From NCBI GenBank assembly GCA_019313025.1, contig JAFDCA010000344.1, forward strand, positions 1-11,259: DNA of 11,259 bases. The letters are read 5' to 3'. Both the position numbers and the translations under genes were made by a program. Below, piece after piece: positions 7,460 to 11,259 of the stretch; within the stretch, counting starts at the first letter, position 1; the number at the start of each line of letters is the position of its first letter. The notes beneath the pieces were generated by a model, which saw nothing but the letters and a program-made list of their open reading frames with translations, ran no database searches and had not been told where the DNA came from. Source of the stretch: Deltaproteobacteria bacterium (GTDB lineage: Bacteria; Desulfobacterota; Desulfobacteria; Desulfobacterales; UBA11574).

Positions 7460-7516
7460 GACAGACCTCCTTGATATTCCAAGTTTCAATCACATACGCA
7501 AAAAAGACGTTTCGGA

Positions 7517-8011
7517 TTACGTTTGGGGCTCACCATCGCCCTCTTCATGAGGATGCTCCAGGTTAAATACATACATTGTTTTATCGTCAACCACTTTAAG
7601 GGTGACAAATCCATAAGAATAGTAAATATACCCATAAAACCGGCCATCCGGTCCCAATACTTTGTTGAGCCAAGGCTCATACTGAGTGGTCGGATAAATC
7701 CATTTTGTCATCTCCATCAAATCTTTTTGATTCCTGACCTTTTTCCACCGATCACCAACTAGGGTTGTATCATTATTTTTCGGATCGAACATGATCCCCA
7801 AAGGTGATCGAACGTTGTACCCATCGTAACGATCGGAATAATATACATGATAATCATCCCATTTGTTTATCAAATCTTGAATGGTTACGTCGTTATGGCT
7901 GACTGGCAATATTTGGAGCTTTCCGTAGTTCTCTTGCCATGACGCACAGCTAGAGATAATAAGGACGAGGAAAAAAACACCCATCAATTTATATGTTTTA
8001 AATATGTCCAT
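7517..8011 (-). CDS. Small predicted lipoprotein, unknown function
   Basis: A 164-residue protein beginning MDIFKTYKLM with a hydrophobic core and a lipobox ISSC ending at Cys22, so it should be lipid-anchored in the cell envelope after signal peptidase II cleavage. The mature part is rich in Tyr, Trp and Asp (for example DDYHVYYSDRYDGY, 52-65) and contains GIMFDPKNND and GRFYGYIYYSYGFVTLKVVD, suggesting a compact beta-rich domain. The C-terminus is short and acidic (EEGDGEPQT). I do not recognise the family. AAGGAG lies 9 nt before the ATG at 8011, a confident start. The upstream 125-nt gap contains a pair of 8-nt direct repeats that could be regulatory. The order lipoprotein then OYE suggests possible co-transcription, but no functional link is evident. 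Confidence 0.8.
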   Translation of the reverse strand: MDIFKTYKLMGVFFLVLIISSCASWQENYGKLQILPVSHNDVTIQDLINKWDDYHVYYSDRYDGYNVRSPLGIMFDPKNNDTTLVGDRWKKVRNQKDLMEMTKWIYPTTQYEPWLNKVLGPDGRFYGYIYYSYGFVTLKVVDDKTMYVFNLEHPHEEGDGEPQT

Positions 8012-8073
8012 TTCTTTGTCTCCTTATAAATTGTCCCTGTCTGAATTTATGGAATAGTTATTATGTCACTTTG

Positions 8074-8113
8074 TAACACTTAATTATTCACTAATGGCCA
8101 AATGTTAACACTT
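8074..8113. promoter_or_regulatory. 8-nt direct repeat pair, 32 nt apart
   Basis: TAACACTT occurs at 8074-8081 and again at 8106-8113, a 32-nt period close to three helical turns. The pair lies in the 125-nt gap upstream of the lipoprotein gene. It could be a tandem binding site for a regulator, but an 8-mer repeat in AT-rich DNA may also be chance. Confidence 0.2.
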
Positions 8114-8136
8114 CGGCGATAAATGATTTAAAAAAT

Positions 8137-8910
8137 TTATTTTGTACCAAATACACGCTTTAACAAATCCGTCGTTCGTTTGGCAGGGTTTTGGCGGATC
8201 GCAGCTTCTTCATTGGCCATGTAATAAAAGATTCCGTCCATCCCTTTTTCAACCACATAATCTGTCAAATCGGCTTTCACGTCCGGAACAAAAGGAAAGG
8301 ATCGATATTCCTTCAAAACATTATCATAAGCCTTGACAGCCCCCACTTCGGAAAGGCTTTTATTGACAACGGGTCTCATCTCTTTTGAGAGAGAGGGAGA
8401 CATGTTACTTTTAAAATATTGGGTGGCGGCGTCTTCCGGACCTTTGTATATCTTCTTAACATCGTCAAAATTCATCTCCGTAATCGCCTGAAAGAAAAGT
8501 TTTTTTGCCTTTGGCGTCGCCACTTCCGCTGCCCGGTTGAGTCTCAGCTCAAGGTCTTTAAGCAGGCCGGACATGCCGGCTTTATCCAAAACAGACTTTA
8601 CGGTGTCTAATTGTTTTGGCAACGGGATATGAACGGCTGAATCTGTATTGAAACCGTCCACACGGCCTAACTGAGCGACGACATTCTCCGAACCGACACG
8701 AAGCGCATCTTTAAGCCCGGCAGCAATTTCGTCCACCGAAATACCGGATGTCTCGCTGCTTTCCCCGTAAGTTTTTAAAAGATCCGTTCCTTTCTCTAAC
8801 CACTTGTTTCCAGCTTGCGCAATACCAAAAATTAAAAACCCCGAAATAAAAAACATGCCCGTGAGCAGTATTAATTGCTGTTTTAAAAACTTCTGAAAAT
8901 TTGCATGCAT
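8137..8910 (-). CDS. DUF4197 family exported protein
   Basis: A 257-residue protein of the DUF4197 family (PF13852), common in proteobacteria and of unknown function. A hydrophobic signal peptide spans about residues 12-33 and ends in AQA, with likely cleavage before Gly34, so the product is probably periplasmic. The rest is mostly helical. It starts with WLEKGTDLLKTYG, then VDEIAAGLKDALRVGSENVV (the typical family opening), and ends in the hallmark ANEEAAIRQNPAKRTTDLL near the C-terminus followed by KRVFG. Three in-frame ATGs lie at 8919, 8916 and 8910. AAGGAG (8921-8926) is too close to the first two, so I use 8910, which gives a 9-nt spacing. Length and motifs are normal for the family. 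Confidence 0.88.
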   Translation of the reverse strand: MHANFQKFLKQQLILLTGMFFISGFLIFGIAQAGNKWLEKGTDLLKTYGESSETSGISVDEIAAGLKDALRVGSENVVAQLGRVDGFNTDSAVHIPLPKQLDTVKSVLDKAGMSGLLKDLELRLNRAAEVATPKAKKLFFQAITEMNFDDVKKIYKGPEDAATQYFKSNMSPSLSKEMRPVVNKSLSEVGAVKAYDNVLKEYRSFPFVPDVKADLTDYVVEKGMDGIFYYMANEEAAIRQNPAKRTTDLLKRVFGTK

Positions 8911-8969
8911 GATCATCATCTCCTTAATACGGTTGTCTGTAAGTTTTTTCGGAACAGAAAATGTTACAA

Positions 8970-9026
8970 AAGATCCTCATCCAGCATACCATTTGCGGTT
9001 CTGCTTCGCGACCGGGTAAGGATCTT
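8970..9026 (-). terminator. Long hairpin between the EVE and DUF4197 genes
   Basis: AAGATCCT (8970-8977) pairs exactly with AGGATCTT (9019-9026). The stem extends inward past one mismatch through ATCC/GGGT, and CGGT/ACCG can pair inside it, giving a nested structure of about 57 nt. On the minus strand the distal arm is followed by TTTGTAAC, a weak U-run. It could terminate the EVE gene transcript or act as a leader structure for DUF4197, whose start is about 60 nt downstream. The remainder of the 215-nt gap shows nothing else clear. Confidence 0.38.
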
Positions 9027-9125
9027 GGTTTATTCAGTATAGCTCCCCTTTTGGTATATCTGCCTAAACTCTCATGTCCAACAAACATTTAAACCCATAT
9101 TGAACAAGGATACCCCAAAAGTTAC

Positions 9126-9593
9126 CTATGGATTCGCCATTGCAAAGATGATATTGAACTCTTTCGCGGTCAAAGGCTGAATTGAAAGGCGCATGCCTTT
9201 GCGAAGCAGCAGCATGTTTTGGAGTCCTGGAACCGTCCTCAGCCTGGCCAAAAGAATCGGTTTGGCGAATTGACTCTCGAAACAAATGTCTACCATATAC
9301 CAAATGGGATTTTCAGGTGTGCTTTTTGGATCATAGTGTTTACTTTTCGGATCCCATGCCGTAAAGTCCGGATATCCGGTCTTGACAACTTTTGCGGTTC
9401 CCACCACCGAAGGCTTAACGACACTGTGGTAAAACAAAACACGATCTCCAATGCGCATTTTATCCCGCATAAAGTTGCGAGCCTGATAGTTTCGAACACC
9501 GTCCCAGTGCTCGGTCTGATTGGGACTGTTTTTCAAATCTGTTATCGAAAATTCACTCGGCTCTGACTTCATCAACCAGTGGCCTACAGTCAT
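9126..9593 (-). CDS. EVE domain protein (thymocyte nuclear protein 1-like)
   Basis: A 155-residue single EVE domain, a PUA-like fold that in characterised members binds modified bases in nucleic acid. The full family signature is visible: WLMKSEP (6-12), WDGVRNYQARN (30-40), GDRVLFYHS (49-57), VVGTAKVV (63-70), YDPKS (87-91), and the C-terminal GMRLSIQPLT (133-142) in which the ligand pocket ends. Length equals the normal family length, so there is no truncation. GGAG is spaced 6 nt from the ATG at 9593. It follows the unknown 160-residue gene by 87 nt on the same strand and may be co-transcribed. Its target, whether 5-modified cytosine in DNA or another modified base, is not shown by the sequence. 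No restriction or methyltransferase gene lies nearby. Confidence 0.93.
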   Translation of the reverse strand: MTVGHWLMKSEPSEFSITDLKNSPNQTEHWDGVRNYQARNFMRDKMRIGDRVLFYHSVVKPSVVGTAKVVKTGYPDFTAWDPKSKHYDPKSTPENPIWYMVDICFESQFAKPILLARLRTVPGLQNMLLLRKGMRLSIQPLTAKEFNIIFAMANP

Positions 9594-9670
9594 TTTAACT
9601 CCATATTCCGTATCAAACCTAACGTCTGTTTCATCTAACTGTTGCCTACCCGAATTGGGCGTCCCGCATT

Positions 9671-9691
9671 TTCCCGGCGTTTATCCGGGGA
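9671..9691 (-). other. Hairpin enclosing the stop codon of the 160-aa gene
   Basis: CCCGG (9673-9677) and CCGGG (9685-9689) form a GC-rich stem, extended by a T-A and a G-T pair, with a 7-nt loop that contains the TAA stop (9681-9683) of the upstream gene. No U-run follows on the minus strand (the next bases are AAAATGC), so it is not a classical terminator. It might stabilise the 3' end of the transcript or affect coupling to the EVE gene 87 nt downstream. Confidence 0.35.
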
Positions 9692-10163
9692 TCTCTTCTT
9701 TTTGATCTTCAATTGCTTTTGTCCACGCATCTACCGCCGACATATTCATCCGAGTCTCTTCGGTGATATCTCCAAAAACCTCATTACCATGCTTCACCCA
9801 TGCGTCGTTAACAAGCTCGAACAAGCGTTTCAATTTCAAATTTCGATACACCTCTTCACTTCCTGTCCTGGCAGGGCGGAATTTAAACTCCGTGGCCTCG
9901 GCCGATTGACGAGCGTACAACGTGAACATAGCGATGGGCTGATACCCTTCGCTGCCCAATACAGCGGAGCTGTTGATAACTTCTTTTATAAATTGAAACA
10001 GGTAGTTGGCCCTGTTTTCGTCTTCCCTTATCATGGCCAAGAAAACCCTTATTAGATCTTCATCGGTCATGTTCTTTATCTTCTGTTCTAATTCTTTGTC
10101 GCTCATATATGACTGTTTTTTCAAATACGCCTCAACGGATGAGGTATCTTTTTTATGCTTCAT
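9681..10163 (-). CDS. Conserved-looking hypothetical protein, 160 aa
   Basis: I do not recognise this protein. It is soluble, highly charged and predicted mostly helical. A lysine-rich start (MKHKKDTSSVEAYLKKQSY) is followed by an acidic helix pair MSDKELEQKIKNMTDEDL (20-37) and FLAMIREDENRANYLFQFIK (41-60). The middle part GSEGYQPIAMFTLYARQSA (70-88) may be a core strand or helix, and EVYRNLKLKRLFELVNDAW (104-122) another helix. There are no cysteines, no signal peptide and no membrane segment. AGGAGG is spaced 6 nt before the ATG at 10163, so it is very likely a real gene despite the lack of a family. The EVE gene follows on the same strand. Its stop codon lies in the loop of a GC-rich hairpin. 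Confidence 0.72.
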   Translation of the reverse strand: MKHKKDTSSVEAYLKKQSYMSDKELEQKIKNMTDEDLIRVFLAMIREDENRANYLFQFIKEVINSSAVLGSEGYQPIAMFTLYARQSAEATEFKFRPARTGSEEVYRNLKLKRLFELVNDAWVKHGNEVFGDITEETRMNMSAVDAWTKAIEDQKEEIPG

Positions 10164-10485
10164 TGACGCCTCCTGCTACAACATTCATATCAATTGATCA
10201 AAAGTCTGGAATGCCGAAATGTTTTTGAACCAATGAATATCATATGGCTCCAGCATTTCCGGAATTCTATCTTTATTATCCTGTCAAAGTTGCCCGACAA
10301 AATGCTACTTTTTGATTGATGACGATAATTATTTTTATGTGAAAAATATAATATCTTTTTCATAATTTTCAATATAAGTCGGATAGCCTGTCCGGCAGGA
10401 CCCGAGTGCCCTTGGCCCTTCCTGGTTTGACACTCGGCGTAATTGATTTTCAAGCATCCGTGTGTCCGGTCAAAAAATGAAGACC
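10164..10485. other. 322-nt intergenic region, no convincing gene
   Basis: Between the broken DUF488 gene and the 160-aa gene. An 87-codon open frame exists (10190-10453, minus) but has no ribosome site and a composition unlike a protein. The right part is structured: CCTG...CAGG around TCCGG (10387-10399), then CCGAGTG (10402-10408) pairing with CACTCGG (10431-10437). The left part is AT-rich, with a TATTTTT/AAAAATA mini-hairpin near 10330-10350. A ribosome site (AGGAGG) for the 160-aa gene is at the far left. I see no clear promoter. Confidence 0.5.
10381..10437. repeat. GC-rich stem-loop unit, possible dispersed palindromic element
   Basis: A GC-rich island in AT-rich intergenic DNA. It holds CCTGTCCGGCAGG (a hairpin with CCTG/CAGG arms) and, adjacent to it, a 7-bp perfect stem CCGAGTG/CACTCGG with a 22-nt loop containing CTTGGCCCTTCC. 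The paired-hairpin design is typical of REP-like or small non-autonomous elements, but only one copy is in this window, so repetition cannot be shown here. Confidence 0.4.
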
Positions 10486-10914
10486 TTACCCCTTGTCTCT
10501 GGGATTCCAGAATTTGTCTTTTTCAATGATATGTAACATTTCCCATTAACGGCTTTGTAATTCCAGGGCAATGAAACGGCGGTGACATTTCCATGGCAGA
10601 ATTTCAGCGCACACAATGACCGACGAGTTTTTTCTGGCAATGCGTTCAATATTGTCAACGCCTCGGGAAAACGATTCGGTCAAGGCATATTTTTCGTACC
10701 CCTTTTTTCTAAATCCGCCAAGCTCTTTTCCCAAAAAGTGATAATGAATGCCTATTCTTTGCAATATTTCTTCGAGATCAGCGCGGTTAAAGATCCGAAC
10801 CCGACTCTTGGGATAGCTCCGGACATCCAGAACAACCTCTATCTCGAAATGCTTCAAAATACCGACAACGTTTTCTTCGCTTCTCAAACCTGTACAGAGG
10901 GTGTAAATGCGCAT
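10486..10914 (-). pseudogene. DUF488 family protein interrupted by an in-frame TAA
   Basis: Residues 1-122 are a good DUF488 domain: MRIYTLCTG, EVVLDVRSYPKSR (26-38), FNRADLEEIL (42-51), YHFLGKELGGF (58-68), and the hallmark CAEILPWKCHRRFIA (102-116). After Arg122 the frame meets TAA at 10546-10548. In the same frame the next 19 codons read WEMLHIIEKDKFWNP then RDKG and a second TAA ending at 10486. The piece HIIEKDKFWNP is just what DUF488 proteins carry after the CHR helix, so the stop interrupts a once-complete gene of about 142 residues. It is a nonsense change or a base-call error, not a frameshift. The product, if made, would lack its last strand. The ATG at 10914 begins the conserved N-terminus; no strong ribosome site is seen (a TTG at 10926 is an alternative). 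Function of DUF488 is unknown. Confidence 0.78.
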
Positions 10915-10929
10915 GTATAATTTCAAAAG

Positions 10930-11075
10930 TGACGGCTTCGTAAAAAGTCCAATTTCTTTATGCGCTTCATTCCGTGTTCACTGCGGTGCACATAAGTACC
11001 CATCATTCCACAATTTTCGCGACGCCTTGAACTTTTTACTTTTCCGTCTTAATTTTACCTTTTACGAGTTCGTCA
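10930..11075. repeat. MITE-like element with terminal inverted repeats
   Basis: The left end TGACGGCTTCGTAAAAAGTC (from 10930) and the right end (11055-11075, ending CCTTTTACGAGTTCGTCA) are inverted copies matching at 15 of 21 positions. They bound a segment of about 146 nt with no transposase. The internal part includes a near-palindrome GTTCACTGCGGTGCAC. The TGACGGCTTCGTAAAAAGTC end resembles a short repeat I recall as abundant in Desulfobacterota genomes; that is memory, not a search. A second likely end is at 2875-2892. No target-site duplication is obvious. Confidence 0.55.
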
Positions 11076-11182
11076 AATGTTATAGCTATTGTCAGAATAA
11101 CATTCCGTTTCATCCGCCGGATAATTTCGTTGAGATCGGCAAGAACTCGCAAACAAAAGCGCGTAAAAGAGAACATGGCCAT
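11036..11182 (-). CDS. Doubtful 48-residue open frame
   Basis: An ATG at 11182 opens a frame of 48 codons, starting MAMFSFTRFCLRVLADLNEI and ending KGKIKTEK at the TAA 11036-11038. It is amphipathic, basic, with one hydrophobic stretch (VILTIAI). It has no ribosome site and its 3' third lies inside the MITE-like element. A second ATG (11176) begins the 17-nt sequence that is repeated in inverted orientation at 11243-11259. It could be a remnant of a mobile-element gene or a small protein; I do not recognise it. Confidence 0.22.
   Translation of the reverse strand: MAMFSFTRFCLRVLADLNEIIRRMKRNVILTIAITFDELVKGKIKTEK
11076..11104. repeat. 8-bp perfect hairpin beside the element
   Basis: AATGTTAT (11076-11083) and ATAACATT (11097-11104) are exact inverse complements around a 13-nt loop, directly adjoining the right end of the MITE-like element. 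No T-run follows on either strand. Confidence 0.4.
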
Positions 11183-11259
11183 GGCTTTTTAGAATATCGT
11201 TCAGTAGTTTGATTTTATGTTTTAATTTGAAATACTTCGAAGATGTTCTCTTTAACGCG
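11160..11259. repeat. 17-nt inverted repeat at window edge (truncated)
   Basis: CGCGTAAAAGAGAACAT (11160-11176) and the reverse complement of 11243-11259, CGCGTTAAAGAGAACAT, agree at 16 of 17 positions with 66 nt between. The right copy runs exactly to the window end, so the repeat may be longer. Read outward, both copies start with ATGTTCTCTTT, giving a divergent pair. Confidence 0.55.

Larger units (their letters stand above)
10915..11259. other. 345-nt repeat-rich window edge
   Basis: Upstream of the DUF488 gene. This stretch holds a MITE-like element (10930-11075), an 8-bp hairpin (11076-11104), a doubtful 48-codon minus-strand frame (11036-11182) and an inverted 17-nt pair (11160-11176 and 11243-11259) that runs to the window end. 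A plus-strand open frame over 10907-11212 crosses the element and is judged a by-product of it. No promoter for the DUF488 gene is clear. Confidence 0.5.

Noticed and set aside
7460..7489. N-terminal extension of the old yellow enzyme
   Set aside because: It translates the AAGGAGGT ribosome site; the start at 7459 is clear.
10190..10453. 87-codon minus-strand open frame beginning MKINYAECQTRKG
   Set aside because: No ribosome site, low-complexity composition, and it overlaps paired hairpins; likely non-coding repeat DNA.
10546..10548. Recoding of the internal stop as selenocysteine or pyrrolysine
   Set aside because: The codon is TAA, which is not used for either.
10470..10658. 62-codon frame overlapping the DUF488 end, considered as evidence of a frameshift
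   Set aside because: The true continuation (WEMLHIIEKDKFWNP) is in the original frame after the TAA, so no frameshift is needed.
10907..11212. 101-codon plus-strand frame containing SDGFVKSPIS
   Set aside because: It translates the end of the MITE-like element and overlaps the DUF488 start; a by-product of repeat DNA.
1..11259. CRISPR array, tRNA, rRNA, integrase or transposase gene
   Set aside because: No regularly spaced repeats, no cloverleaf-like sequence, and no open frame with the relevant motifs were seen. The Cas4-like fold of the DUF2779 protein alone does not imply CRISPR.

Overview
The window looks like ordinary bacterial chromosome of moderate to low GC. It probably comes from a Desulfobacterota (deltaproteobacterial) genome. 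This is inference: there is no rRNA or other phylogenetic marker. It rests on a DUF5658 membrane protein, a DUF4197 exported protein, a molybdenum-carrier-like protein, and a short dispersed element with the TGACGGCTTCGTAAAAAGTC end that I associate with that group. No phage, integrase, transposase, tRNA, rRNA or CRISPR array was found.

Almost every gene is on the minus strand. Reading in the direction of transcription (right to left): a repeat-rich, nearly gene-free edge (about 10915-11259); a DUF488 gene broken by an in-frame TAA (10486-10914); a 322-nt non-coding stretch with hairpins; an unknown 160-aa protein and an EVE-domain protein (10163-9126); a DUF4197 signal-peptide protein and a small lipoprotein (8910-7517); an old-yellow-enzyme flavin oxidoreductase (7459-6389); a large two-domain nuclease-like DUF2779 protein and a RibD/DHFR-like reductase (6316-4196); a degenerate-site M24 'creatinase-fold' protein (4063-2912); a molybdenum-carrier/DUF6794 fusion and a cupin (2740-1475). 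The cupin overlaps by its stop codon the only plus-strand gene, a DUF5658 membrane protein (999-1478). That gene diverges from a HAD phosphatase (773-114), and a 14-bp perfect palindrome lies in the shared upstream region.

The genes do not form one recognisable pathway. They read as a string of single enzymes and envelope proteins in small transcription units. Several computed open frames start too far upstream. Shine-Dalgarno sequences support later starts for the cupin, the reductase, the old yellow enzyme, DUF4197 and DUF5658, and these are used here.

The most notable points are: (1) the DUF488 gene whose conserved C-terminus continues in the same frame after an internal TAA; (2) the fusion of a molybdenum-carrier-like domain to DUF6794; (3) a protein with a Cas4/RecB-like Fe-S nuclease half and a DEDD-exonuclease-like half; (4) an M24 protein in which all five metal-ligand positions are substituted; (5) a MITE-like repeat next to an inverted pair of 17-nt sequences at the window edge. 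I see no clearly new multi-gene system.
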